From: Candidatus Flexifilum affinis
GTDB taxonomy: Bacteria; Chloroflexota; Anaerolineae; Aggregatilineales; Phototrophicaceae
Direction: 5' to 3'
Length of the DNA stretch: 64,000 nt
NCBI GenBank assembly: GCA_016713325.1
Contig: JADJPJ010000089.1
Location: 62,001-126,000, forward strand
Below are positions 53,761 to 62,327 of the stretch, piece after piece; the first letter of the stretch is position 1, and every line of letters begins with the position of its first letter. A program made the translations under genes and the position numbers. The notes beneath the pieces were generated by a model that was not told where the DNA came from, ran no database searches, and saw only the letters and a list, made by a program, of their open reading frames with translations.

Positions 53761-55914
53761 CTAGGGGCTCTTTTCACTGTCGGCGACCAGCGACACGGTA
53801 TGGTGCGTACGGAACAGGCTGTACTGTCCAGGGCGACCGGGCACGGCGTTGAGCACGTTCTCGGTCTCCATGATGGAGATCCAGAGCGCCAGATCGTACC
53901 GGTTGTCCGGGTCCTGACCGCGCAGGCTGGGCTCCATGATCGCGATGTTGCGATCGTACAGATACAGGAGCATCAGAATGAAACCGTTGCGCTCTGCCAG
54001 GACCGTGCTGACGATCGGCGCCTCCGTCTCCAGCGAGACGCCCTTGGTGAAGAACTCGTTCTGCGGGTTCGGGTATTCCTTCACCTGAACCGCTTCGTTC
54101 TCCTGCAAGTATTCGACGGCACGCTGAAAGTTCATGCTGGCGTCGAATTGTCGCAGGCGCTTGTGCAGGCTGCCAAGCGGGCACCAGGTGAAATTGCGGA
54201 AGCTGGTGAACTGCTCGACGCTTACGATAATGCGCCGGACCATGTCGGCCGTTTCCGGTTCGCTGCGCTCCAACTCCGGCAGCGAGATGCCTTCCCAGCT
54301 CATGTCCTCGTCGCGCGCCGGCTGGACGATCATGGTCTTGCCCGCCAGCAGCTTGTAGTCCGGGTTCAGCTTGATAACGGGAACGACGTCATCCGGGTTG
54401 TGGCGGTGCGGGACAATCTCGCGCAGCAGGATCATCTCGCGAACCAGGCAGTCGATCCAGTCCGAGCGCCACTGATCGCTGTAGTTCATGCCTGGGCGGT
54501 CGAGTTCTCGATCCATGGCCAGGCCCTTGAGCAGGAACCCGTAATTGACATACTCCCAGTTGCGCACGGCCAGTGTGTTCTGGACGCGCATGACGATGCG
54601 ATCGCGAATCAGCAGCGTCTTCTCGACAATGGGGTGGGCGCGGTTGAGGCCCATCCGGTCGCGGCCGCTTGCCCGCTGCAGAATGCCGATCGACAGCGCC
54701 TGCGCCACCAGATCCTCGCCGCGCGGCCGGCTGACCACGGCGCCGACCTCGATCAGCAGGTCGATCAGCCGCTTGCGCGTGACCGCCTCGACTTCGTTCT
54801 CCTTGCCGTAGCGGTCCAGTTGCAGAACGACACTCGACCACTGGGAGGGGGTGAAACCGGTTACCGATGTATCGTCGACCGCCTGCATGGCCGCCAGACT
54901 GAGCGACTGGTGGGTCTGCAAGTTGGCGAAATCTTCGACGTACTCGAGGATCAGATCAGGATTGTTGGCCAACTGGCGGCTGACCGTCCCCTGGACGGAC
55001 CAGAGGATCACCGTTTTGCTGCGCGTGCGCAGCGTGCCGATTGTGTCCTTGAAGTCACGATCGCCGCTGGCCACGACGTAGATATCGGCTGAATCATCAT
55101 GGCCGCTGTCGGTGATGATGTCGCGGGCGATGCGCATGTCGGCGCTGTTCTTGCCGGCCAGGCTGTAGACCGGATCGATGTTGCGCTGCATCAGGCGGTT
55201 CGGGGCGTCCTCGGTGACCTCGCGGCCATTGGAGTCGACCATGGGCGGCAGGCTGCCGCGCGTCCCCCAGGGCGCATAGGCGGCCATTTTGACCACGACG
55301 CCGTGGGCCCTCGCCTGGCGCAGAAAGGCTTCGATGAGCTGCTCCAGGTTGACGACGTAGCCCTGCTCGGCAAGGCTGATGGAGATGTTTTCGAAGTCGA
55401 TGTAGACGGCGACGTTCTTAGTTTGCTTGATGCCGAGCAGCGTTTGCAGCGGCTGGAAAATGACCTGATCGGCGAATTCGGTGCCGCGCAGAATGTCGTT
55501 GCTGCCCCACATGCGTATGCGGGCGCCGCGAGTTGTCTTGATGCGGCGGATCAACGGCATCAGCGCCGAGTCGGTGGTGGCCAGAATCAGCTCGTCCACG
55601 GGATCGGGATCGAACTGAAAGTAGTGCATGATCAGGGCATCCGCGAGGCTGTCCCGACGCTGCACCGTGAACGTATCGAAGCCGGCGGCTTTGAATACGT
55701 ATTGAGGATCAACAGACTGCCGCTGTTTCTGACTGGTATATCTCGACCAATCGGCGACAGCGACCGCTTTGAGCTGATCCTTGCTCATCAAACCTGCTGC
55801 GAGCGCCGCGCCGCCTTTCAGACCAACGGCAAGTTCCTGCACGTCGATCAGAATACCCTGGCTGCGGAAGTGCTCCAGCAAGTTGTCTACGTCAACAATT
55901 AAATAAGCTGCCAT
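53761..55914 (-). CDS. Protein with two tandem NYN (PIN-like nuclease) domains
   Basis: The protein has 717 residues. The first NYN-like domain (1-160) begins AAYLIVDVDNLLEHF and ends with DELILATTDSALMPLIRRIK. The second (about 165-330) begins VAVYIDFENISISLAEQ and contains DMRIARDII and DIYVVASGDRDFKDTIGTLR. Both show the aspartates expected of the NYN/PIN ribonuclease metal site: in the first Asp8, Asp10 and the TTD aspartate, in the second Asp173 and the GDRDF pair. The C-terminal 390 residues are helical, with repeated winged-helix-like stretches, and have no family I recognise. NYN proteins act on RNA or in toxin and phage-defence contexts. It stands alone with its own promoter. Confidence 0.88.
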   Translation of the reverse strand: MAAYLIVDVDNLLEHFRSQGILIDVQELAVGLKGGAALAAGLMSKDQLKAVAVADWSRYTSQKQRQSVDPQYVFKAAGFDTFTVQRRDSLADALIMHYFQFDPDPVDELILATTDSALMPLIRRIKTTRGARIRMWGSNDILRGTEFADQVIFQPLQTLLGIKQTKNVAVYIDFENISISLAEQGYVVNLEQLIEAFLRQARAHGVVVKMAAYAPWGTRGSLPPMVDSNGREVTEDAPNRLMQRNIDPVYSLAGKNSADMRIARDIITDSGHDDSADIYVVASGDRDFKDTIGTLRTRSKTVILWSVQGTVSRQLANNPDLILEYVEDFANLQTHQSLSLAAMQAVDDTSVTGFTPSQWSSVVLQLDRYGKENEVEAVTRKRLIDLLIEVGAVVSRPRGEDLVAQALSIGILQRASGRDRMGLNRAHPIVEKTLLIRDRIVMRVQNTLAVRNWEYVNYGFLLKGLAMDRELDRPGMNYSDQWRSDWIDCLVREMILLREIVPHRHNPDDVVPVIKLNPDYKLLAGKTMIVQPARDEDMSWEGISLPELERSEPETADMVRRIIVSVEQFTSFRNFTWCPLGSLHKRLRQFDASMNFQRAVEYLQENEAVQVKEYPNPQNEFFTKGVSLETEAPIVSTVLAERNGFILMLLYLYDRNIAIMEPSLRGQDPDNRYDLALWISIMETENVLNAVPGRPGQYSLFRTHHTVSLVADSEKSP

Positions 55915-56064
55915 CTATCCTACCTAAACAACGAACGCCCTCTGGCTGTGTCTGGAGGGCTGTTCTTGAGCATCCGAATATCCAGAATGGCAAAAACTCG
56001 TTCTGGGGAGTGACCAGATTAGAACAGTCTTATCTGTAAGTGAGGTGAGCATCCTTTTGTGATA

Positions 56065-56092
56065 ATTATAACAAATGGCTGTCTCCTGCCAA
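56065..56092 (-). promoter_or_regulatory. Promoter of the NYN gene with overlapping palindrome
   Basis: On the minus strand TTGGCA (56092-56087), 16 bases, TATAAT (56070-56065) with an upstream TG. An 18-base near-palindrome TTGTGATAATTATAACAA (56057-56074) covers the -10. The leader (about 145 bases) holds a hairpin GCCCTC / GAGGGC at 55937-55960, just before the start codon. The rest of the 396-base gap (55915-56310) is AT-rich and empty. Confidence 0.65.
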
Positions 56093-56310
56093 TCGGCAAC
56101 ATTATCTCAGGTTCTGCGCATATGTATTATACAGAAGTTCGCGCCGCCCATTGGTGCGAATTGCTTAACACTCTCTGAAATGCTGATGATCTTCTCAGAA
56201 ATTCACAGGGTCTTGTGGATTTTTGCGGTCCGTGTGCACAAAGCGCCCATTTTCTGTGACTGCTTCATGCACACGGAACCCGCGTTGGGGCGGTCGTAAG
56301 GGGTAGGGGA

Positions 56311-57747
56311 TCAGTAGGCTTTGGCGAATAGGGCGATCCGTTGGGCAGGCTCCCCGGTCAGCAGATCGGGACCCTCGCCACCCGGCTGTTCAAGTGGATA
56401 GCAGCGGTGCGTGGCCTGGGTCTCCGCCTTGATGCGGGCCTCGGCGTCGGCGTCTTCGTTCCACCAGCCGCGGGCAAATCCGCCGGCTTCGATCACCTGC
56501 TTCAGCTCATCATAATTACGCACATCGAAGATGTTGGCATCACGGAAGGCTGTCGCCTGTGCCAGCATATTCGCCTGAATGGCGATCAGAAGATCTTTGA
56601 TCTGAGGGACGAGATTGTCCTGAGACAGGAAGGCCTTGCCTTCTTTGCCGGGGATGTCGCGGCGGGCGGCGACGACGCTGTTGTTCTGCACGTCGCGCGG
56701 GCCGATCTCCAGGCGAAGCGGCACGCCGCGCATTTCCCAGTCGTTGTATTTGAACCCGGGCGTCTCATTACGCGAGTCCAGCTTCACGCGGATGTCGGAG
56801 TCGACCAGCGCCTTCCTGACGCGCTCGGCCGCTTCCATGACGGATGCCTGTTCTTCCGCCGTCTTGTAGATCGGCACGATGACCACCTGGATGGGGGCCA
56901 TGCGCGGCGGCAGGCGCAGACCTTTTTCGTCGCCGTGGGTCATGATGATGCCGCCGATGACGCGCCAGCTCATGCCCCAGGAGGTCGTCCAGCAGTGCTG
57001 GCGCACATTGTTCTCGTCAAGGTACTGGATGTTGAAGGCTTTGGCGAAGTTCTGGCCCAGGTTGTGGCTGGTGCCGCTCTGGAGCGCCCGCTTGTCGCCC
57101 ATCATCGCCTCAATCGTGTAGGTGCGCAGCGCACCGGCGAAACGTTCGCTGCTGCTCTTCTGGCCCTTGATCACCGGGATGGCTGCCTCGTTGATCACGA
57201 CATCGGCATAGACGTCGAGCATTTGCAGCGTCTCGGCTTCGGCGTCCGCCTCCGTGGCGTGGGCGGTATGGCCTTCCTGCCACAGGAATTCCATCGTGCG
57301 CAGGAAGGGGCGAGTGCGCATTTCCCAGCGTACGACGTTGGCCCACTGATTGATCAGCAGCGGCAGGTCGCGGTACGACTGAATCCATTCGGCAAAGGTC
57401 TCGCCGATGATCGTTTCGCTGGTGGGGCGCACGATCAGCCGCTCTTCCAGTTCTTTGCCGCCGCCGATCGTCACGACGGCCAGTTCCGGGCTGAAGCCTT
57501 CGACGTGCTGGGCTTCGCGTTTCAGGAAGGATTCAGGGATGAACAGAGGGAAGTAGGCGTTCTGGTGGCCGGTCGCCTTGAAACGCTTGTCCAGCGCTGC
57601 CTTGAGCGCCTCCCAGATTTCATAACCGTACGGTTTGACGATGATGCACCCGCGCACCGGGGACTGCCCGGCCAGATCGGCGCGGTAGACAATATCGTTA
57701 TACCAGCCGGAAAAGTCTTCCTTGGGGTTTACCAGCGGCTGCGCCAT
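56311..57747 (-). CDS. proS: Prolyl-tRNA synthetase, archaeal/eukaryotic type
   Basis: The protein has 478 residues, the length of the short ProRS without the bacterial editing insertion. Class II motifs: motif 1 near RGCIIVKPYGYEIWEAL, motif 2 RWEMRTRPFLRTMEFLWQEGHTAH, motif 3 region GGIIMTHGDEKGLRLPPRMAP. The anticodon-binding domain follows, and a C-terminal domain ends in Tyr (ALFAKAY), which is characteristic of this type. It charges tRNA-Pro. ProRS of this type occurs in Chloroflexota, Deinococcus-Thermus and some others. The 268-base interval to pnp holds the Uma2-like fragment and hairpin CCGGTTC/GAACCGG (near 57810); I see no secure T-box. Confidence 0.96.
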   Translation of the reverse strand: MAQPLVNPKEDFSGWYNDIVYRADLAGQSPVRGCIIVKPYGYEIWEALKAALDKRFKATGHQNAYFPLFIPESFLKREAQHVEGFSPELAVVTIGGGKELEERLIVRPTSETIIGETFAEWIQSYRDLPLLINQWANVVRWEMRTRPFLRTMEFLWQEGHTAHATEADAEAETLQMLDVYADVVINEAAIPVIKGQKSSSERFAGALRTYTIEAMMGDKRALQSGTSHNLGQNFAKAFNIQYLDENNVRQHCWTTSWGMSWRVIGGIIMTHGDEKGLRLPPRMAPIQVVIVPIYKTAEEQASVMEAAERVRKALVDSDIRVKLDSRNETPGFKYNDWEMRGVPLRLEIGPRDVQNNSVVAARRDIPGKEGKAFLSQDNLVPQIKDLLIAIQANMLAQATAFRDANIFDVRNYDELKQVIEAGGFARGWWNEDADAEARIKAETQATHRCYPLEQPGGEGPDLLTGEPAQRIALFAKAY

Positions 57748-57848
57748 GCGTACTCCCTTGATAATGGCCTGAGCTCATGGCGGGCTATTCTAATGGAAAG
57801 GCGCCGGTTCCTCATCCCCGAACCGGTTGGGTTTTCCGATGGGACGGA

Positions 57849-58043
57849 TCAGGGGACGGGGCCGGAAGGGGCCGCCTTCGCGGCGGCCTCGCGGGACGCC
57901 GTCCACCTCATGGCGGTCCGTTTTCGTCGCCGCAGACAGGATAACCGTGTGGCCATGCGCAGGTTCTCGACCTTTTCAAACATCTCGGCATCGGAATTGC
58001 TCGGCGAGATCACCTCTACGGCAATGTCGGCCGCGAGCGGGTC
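57849..58043 (-). pseudogene. Fragment of an Uma2-family (DUF820) endonuclease gene
   Basis: On the minus strand, in a frame different from pnp, residues [20 protein letters not shown] continue to MFEKVENLR. The phrase D-(I/L)-AVEV-(I/L/V)-SPSN and the following EKV helix are the core of Uma2-family proteins. The frame stays open to TGA 57851-57849 but soon becomes Arg/Ala-rich and non-Uma2. Both ends are missing. The last codons of pnp (GDRRGVPA) may also come from this fragment, which would mean a frameshift inside it. A dead remnant joined to the 3' end of pnp. Confidence 0.65.
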
Positions 58044-60253
58044 GCCGGAACCCCGCGCCGATCGCCACCGCCACCCGGCGGACGTCGATCTCGCGAACGG
58101 GCTTCTTCGGCCGTCCAGCCTTCCAGCACGGCCTGCCGGCTCAGCCGGACCTTGCCGTCGGCGGGCGCGTCCGTGACCATGACCATGATCTCGTCGCCCA
58201 GAGCGACCTCTTCATCCGGCGTCGCGATGCGGCGGTCGGAAAGCTGCGAAATGTGCACCAGGCCTTCGCGCCCCGGCATGAATTCCACGAACGCGCCGTA
58301 CGGCTCGATACGCGTCACCTTGCCGGTGTAGATGCGCCCGACTTCAGCCTCCTCGGTCATGCCGCGGATCTCGGCGATGGCCTGTTCGACCGCACGCCCA
58401 TCGACGCCGGCGACGAAGATCGTGCCATCTTCCTGGATATCGATTTTGGCCCCGGTGCGCTCCTGAATGCCGCGAATGTTTTTGCCACCTGGGCCGATGA
58501 CCGCCCCGATTTTCTCCGGGTTGATCTTGATCGACTCCATGCGCGGCGCATACGGATTAAGCGTCTGGCGCGGCTCGGGAATAGTCTCGAGGATCAGGTT
58601 GAGGATCGTCATGCGAGCGACCTTGGCCTGTTCCAGCGCCTTGGTCATGACCTCGTCGGTGACGCCATCGATCTTGATGTCCATCTGCAGCGCGGTGATT
58701 CCCTGCGCTGTGCCGGCGACCTTGAAGTCCATATCGCCGATGTGGTCCTCAAGACCCTGGATATCGGTGAGGACGGCGACCTTGTCGCCTTCCTTGATCA
58801 GGCCCATCGCGATACCTGCGACCGGGCTCTTGATCGGCACGCCGGCGTCCATCAGGGCGAGCGTGCTGCCGCATACCGAGGCCATCGACGTGCTGCCGTT
58901 GCTGCTCAGCACTTCGCTGACCAGACGGATAGTATATGGGAATACATCTTCCGGCGGGATCATCGCGCGCAGCGCCGCTTCCGCCAGCGCTCCGTGCCCG
59001 ATCTCGCGGCGCTTCGGTCCCCGGAGGGGCGACGTTTCGCCGGTGGAGAAGGGCGGGAAGTTGTAGTGATGCATGTAGCGCTTGTTCTCTTCAGGACTCA
59101 GCGTGTCGAGTTCCTGCGAGTCGCGCGGGGTGCCCAGGGTGGCGAAGGTCAGGACCTGCGTCTGGCCGCGCTTGAACAGGCCAGTGCCGTGCACGCGCGG
59201 GACAACGCCCACCGCTGCGGCCAGCGGACGAATGTCCGTCAGACCGCGTCCATCCGGGCGAACGCCGTCTTCCACGATCCGGCGGCGGACCTCTTCGGCG
59301 ATCAGCGTGTCGAACGCATCACCGAACTGGCCCTCGTCGAAGCTGGCGAATTCGCCGACGCCTTCGTCATCGTCCATCGGCACAGTGCGCTCTTTGTATT
59401 CGCTTACCAACTGGTCGCGCAGCGCGTCAAGCGCTTCGTTGCGGCCGGCGCGGTCAGTGGTTGAGGCGATGACCTCACGCACGCCCGCCCGTGCCTTCTG
59501 CTGCATCGCGTCATCCCACGACTGCGCGGGCTTGGCGATGCTGATCTGCCCCTTCGGCTTGCCGATACGCGCCTGCATCTCAAGCTGGAGCTCGATGAGC
59601 GGCTGGATCGAGTTATGGGCCAGTCGCAGCGCCTGCAACATGACGTCTTCGGGCACCTCGCTGGCGGCGCACTCGACCATGTTGATGGCGTCTTTCGTTC
59701 CCGAGACGCGCAGGTCAAGCGTGCTGTTCACGATCTGCGAGATGGTCGGGTTCACGACCAACTGCCCATCGATCATGCCGATGCGAACGCCGGCGACCGG
59801 ACCATTCCAGGGTACGTTGGAGATCATCAGCGCGGCGCTTGCAGCGACGATGCCGATCATGTCCACCTGATGTTCCTGGTCGTGGCTGAACGCCGACAGG
59901 ATGATTTGGACTTCGTTGCGCATTCCATCCGGGAACAGCGGACGGAGCGTACGATCGATGACGCGCGAGTTCAGGATCGCCTGTTCCGACGGCCGACCCT
60001 CACGGCGGAAGAAGCTGCCGGGAATACGTCCAGCCGCGTAAAGCTTCTCTTCATAGTCGACGCTGAGCGGAAAGAAGTCGATGCCTGGCCGGATCGACTT
60101 GCTCATTGTCGCGGTCGCGAAGACCAGCGACTCGGCAATCTGAATCGTGACTGCGCCGCCTGCCTGCTCCGCGTATCTGCCGGTCTCGATCGTGAATTCC
60201 TGACCGGCTATAGTCGTGCTGAAACGATGGATTTCGCCCATGGAACCGCTCAT
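58016..60253 (-). CDS. pnp: Polyribonucleotide nucleotidyltransferase (PNPase)
   Basis: The protein has 745 residues. Two RNase PH domains (about 10-140 and 315-540) flank the helical linker. Recognisable text: [68 protein letters not shown], and [22 protein letters not shown] with the catalytic aspartates. A KH domain ([16 protein letters not shown], about 560-620) and an S1 domain ([20 protein letters not shown], about 625-695) complete it. It degrades RNA phosphorolytically. The last 15 or so residues after [12 protein letters not shown] are probably not native, because they run into the Uma2-like fragment. Downstream of rpsO in the conserved rpsO-pnp order. Confidence 0.97.
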   Translation of the reverse strand: MSGSMGEIHRFSTTIAGQEFTIETGRYAEQAGGAVTIQIAESLVFATATMSKSIRPGIDFFPLSVDYEEKLYAAGRIPGSFFRREGRPSEQAILNSRVIDRTLRPLFPDGMRNEVQIILSAFSHDQEHQVDMIGIVAASAALMISNVPWNGPVAGVRIGMIDGQLVVNPTISQIVNSTLDLRVSGTKDAINMVECAASEVPEDVMLQALRLAHNSIQPLIELQLEMQARIGKPKGQISIAKPAQSWDDAMQQKARAGVREVIASTTDRAGRNEALDALRDQLVSEYKERTVPMDDDEGVGEFASFDEGQFGDAFDTLIAEEVRRRIVEDGVRPDGRGLTDIRPLAAAVGVVPRVHGTGLFKRGQTQVLTFATLGTPRDSQELDTLSPEENKRYMHHYNFPPFSTGETSPLRGPKRREIGHGALAEAALRAMIPPEDVFPYTIRLVSEVLSSNGSTSMASVCGSTLALMDAGVPIKSPVAGIAMGLIKEGDKVAVLTDIQGLEDHIGDMDFKVAGTAQGITALQMDIKIDGVTDEVMTKALEQAKVARMTILNLILETIPEPRQTLNPYAPRMESIKINPEKIGAVIGPGGKNIRGIQERTGAKIDIQEDGTIFVAGVDGRAVEQAIAEIRGMTEEAEVGRIYTGKVTRIEPYGAFVEFMPGREGLVHISQLSDRRIATPDEEVALGDEIMVMVTDAPADGKVRLSRQAVLEGWTAEEARSRDRRPPGGGGDRRGVPATRSRPTLP

Positions 60254-60299
60254 GATATTTTAGACTCTCCCTAGAAAGGCGATGCGCCCAGCAAAGGGA

Positions 60300-60569
60300 T
60301 TAGCGACGCAGACCGAGACGCTGGAGAATAGCATGGTATGCTTCCGGATCGGTCTTGCTGAGATAGCGGAGATGCCGCCGCCGCTGACCCACGAGTTTGA
60401 GCAGACCGCGACGTGAGTGCTGGTCTTGCTGGAAATTCTTGAGGTGTTCGGTGAGCTGCTGGATGCGACGGGTCAGCAGCGCAATCTGCACCTGTGCAGA
60501 GCCAGTGTCCCCGTCGTGCAGCCCAAATTCCTGGATGATCTGGTCTTTTTCTTGCTTGGCAAGCGCCAT
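60300..60569 (-). CDS. rpsO: 30S ribosomal protein S15
   Basis: The protein has 89 residues: [63 protein letters not shown] and the C-terminal ILQRLGLRR are all standard S15. It binds the three-way junction of 16S rRNA helices 20-22 early in 30S assembly. It forms the usual pair with pnp 46 bases downstream; in E. coli this operon is autoregulated by S15. No clear S15 pseudoknot can be judged by eye. Confidence 0.98.
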   Translation of the reverse strand: MALAKQEKDQIIQEFGLHDGDTGSAQVQIALLTRRIQQLTEHLKNFQQDQHSRRGLLKLVGQRRRHLRYLSKTDPEAYHAILQRLGLRR

Positions 60570-60645
60570 GATTCATGTCCTCTGTTCGAATTCTAGTCAC
60601 CAGATGCGTCGGACCACGGACACATCGGTCAGGATTAGCGCGTTC

Positions 60646-60651
60646 AGTATA
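60646..60651 (-). promoter_or_regulatory. -10 TATACT upstream of rpsO
   Basis: TATACT on the minus strand, 77 bases before the rpsO start; -35 is poor. Confidence 0.3.
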
Positions 60652-60798
60652 TCAGAATACGAACGATGTGCTAGGTAGCAGTCCGAGTTCACATGGGTTC
60701 ATAGTGGAAGAATTGTGAATTGTATATATTGACCCATAGTTATTCGACAAGTGATTGTGCAGGATGCATGAACGTTGAGCAATCTTACTTCTCATTTT

Positions 60799-60827
60799 TT
60801 GCAACCTCGTGTATAGTGACCTATAGA
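60799..60827 (+). promoter_or_regulatory. Candidate gdhA promoter
   Basis: TTGCAA (60799-60804), 17 bases, TATAGA (60822-60827), 68 bases before the gdhA start. The surrounding 300 bases (60600-60895) are AT-rich. They also hold the near-repeat TGACCCATAG / TGACCTATAG (about 60730 and 60816) and no gene. Confidence 0.4.
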
Positions 60828-60895
60828 AGGGTGCTTGATTCTATCTACTGTGACCAAGTGATTCGGCTTTGGGCCGATGAGGAGCAAACAGAATT

Positions 60896-62179
60896 ATGGT
60901 GGTCGCCTATAACCACGCTCAGCGCGCTAACACCAGCGTCTATGGGGATGCCCTTGAGCAGTACAACCGCGCTGTGAATTACTTAGATTTAGATGATTCT
61001 CTTGTCGACTTCATGCGTTACCCCCGCCGCGAATTTACCGTGAATTTCCCGGTCCGCCGTGACGATGGCACGATGGAGATGTTCACTGGTTACCGTGTAC
61101 ACCACAGCACAGTGCTGGGCCCTTCGAAGGGTGGCATCCGATACAGCCTCGCGGTCGATATCGATGAGATCCGTGCGCTGGCCATGTGGATGACCTGGAA
61201 GTGCGCCCTGGTAGGCCTGCCTTACGGCGGCGCCAAGGGCGGTGTGGTGGTCGACCCGAAGAAGCTTTCCCTGGGCGAGCTAGAACGTTTGACACGGCGC
61301 TATGCCGCAGAACTTATTCCGATCATTTCACCTCATGCGGACATTCCCGCACCCGACATGGGTACCAACGGCCAGACCATGGCCTGGTTCATGGATACGT
61401 ATAGTATGACGGTTGGCTATTCGGTTCCGGCGATCGTCACCGGCAAGCCGGTCATCATTGGCGGCAGCCAGGGGCGCGTCGAGGCGACGGGCCGTGGCAC
61501 CATCGTGGTCATGGTCGAGGCGCTCAAGGGCCGCAGCTGGTGGAAGTCGGTCCCCGGCGAGACCGTGGTCGCCATTCAGGGTTTCGGCAATGTCGGCTCG
61601 CATGCCGCCGCCTATGCCCAGTCGCTCGGCTTCAAGGTCGTCGCGGTTAGCGATGTCAGCGGCGGGGTATACAATCCGAACGGTCTGGACATTCAGGGGT
61701 TGATGGAATATGTCCAGGGCAATGGCACCCTGGAGGGCAACGACTACGGCGATTTCGTCACCAACGACGAACTGCTGGCGCTGCCCTGCGATGTGCTGGT
61801 CCCGGCGGCGATGGAACGTCAGATCACCCGCCATAATGCCGACCAGGTGAAGGCCAGGATGATCGTCGAGGGCGCAAACGGGCCGACGAGCCCTGAAGCC
61901 GACGATATTCTGAACGACAAGGGCGTCTTTGTGGTGCCCGACATATTGGCCAACGCCGGCGGCGTGGTCGTCAGCTATTTCGAGTGGGTCCAGGATCTGC
62001 AGTCGTTCTTCTGGGACGCGGAAGAGGTCTTCCGCCAGCTCCAGCGGAAGATGGCGCAGTCTTACTACGCCACCGAGACTACCGCCGATAAGCACAAAGT
62101 GCCGATGCGCATCGCCGCGCAAATTCTGGCGATCCGCCGCGTCGCAGATGCCCTGAAGACCCGGGGCTTCTATCCGTAA
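60896..62179 (+). CDS. gdhA: Glutamate dehydrogenase
   Basis: The protein has 427 residues; GAGGAG lies 11 bases before the ATG. Signatures: GYRVHHSTVLGPSKGGIRY, the catalytic lysine in LPYGGAKGGVVVDPKKLS, DIPAPDMGTNGQTMAWFMDTYS, the Rossmann motif GFGNVGSHAA and VDVLVPAAMERQIT-like text in the coenzyme domain. It is the about 420-residue hexameric GDH type of thermophiles and archaea, which interconverts glutamate and 2-oxoglutarate with ammonium; NAD or NADP preference is not clear. It connects ammonium made by NrfA and glutamate from PruA to central metabolism. Monocistronic, ended by a hairpin. Confidence 0.96.
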   Translation: MVVAYNHAQRANTSVYGDALEQYNRAVNYLDLDDSLVDFMRYPRREFTVNFPVRRDDGTMEMFTGYRVHHSTVLGPSKGGIRYSLAVDIDEIRALAMWMTWKCALVGLPYGGAKGGVVVDPKKLSLGELERLTRRYAAELIPIISPHADIPAPDMGTNGQTMAWFMDTYSMTVGYSVPAIVTGKPVIIGGSQGRVEATGRGTIVVMVEALKGRSWWKSVPGETVVAIQGFGNVGSHAAAYAQSLGFKVVAVSDVSGGVYNPNGLDIQGLMEYVQGNGTLEGNDYGDFVTNDELLALPCDVLVPAAMERQITRHNADQVKARMIVEGANGPTSPEADDILNDKGVFVVPDILANAGGVVVSYFEWVQDLQSFFWDAEEVFRQLQRKMAQSYYATETTADKHKVPMRIAAQILAIRRVADALKTRGFYP

Positions 62180-62220
62180 GGATCTTGGTGCGGGCTTCCT
62201 CTCCCAGTTTGCCTCACCTT

Positions 62221-62265
62221 CACATCTGCCGGGCGATTACCGGTGGGTGTGGGGGTGAGGTCTTT
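62221..62265 (+). terminator. Terminator of gdhA
   Basis: CACATCTGCCGG pairs fully (three G-U pairs) with CCGGTGGGTGTG around a 7-base loop; a TCTTTTC tract follows within 15 bases. Confidence 0.6.
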
Positions 62266-62327
62266 TCGTGGTACGATCGGGACCTAACAGACAGATCGAT
62301 AGCACGAAATGAGAACGATACGCTCCG

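Noticed and set aside
53761..55914. Phage-defence island around the NYN protein
   Set aside because: Neighbours are a histidine kinase and ProS; no restriction, toxin-antitoxin or integrase genes are adjacent.
57748..58015. T-box riboswitch before proS
   Set aside because: A GGTGGAC...CGTCCC pattern is present, but the consensus is poor, the region overlaps the Uma2-like coding remnant, and no specifier stem can be drawn with confidence.
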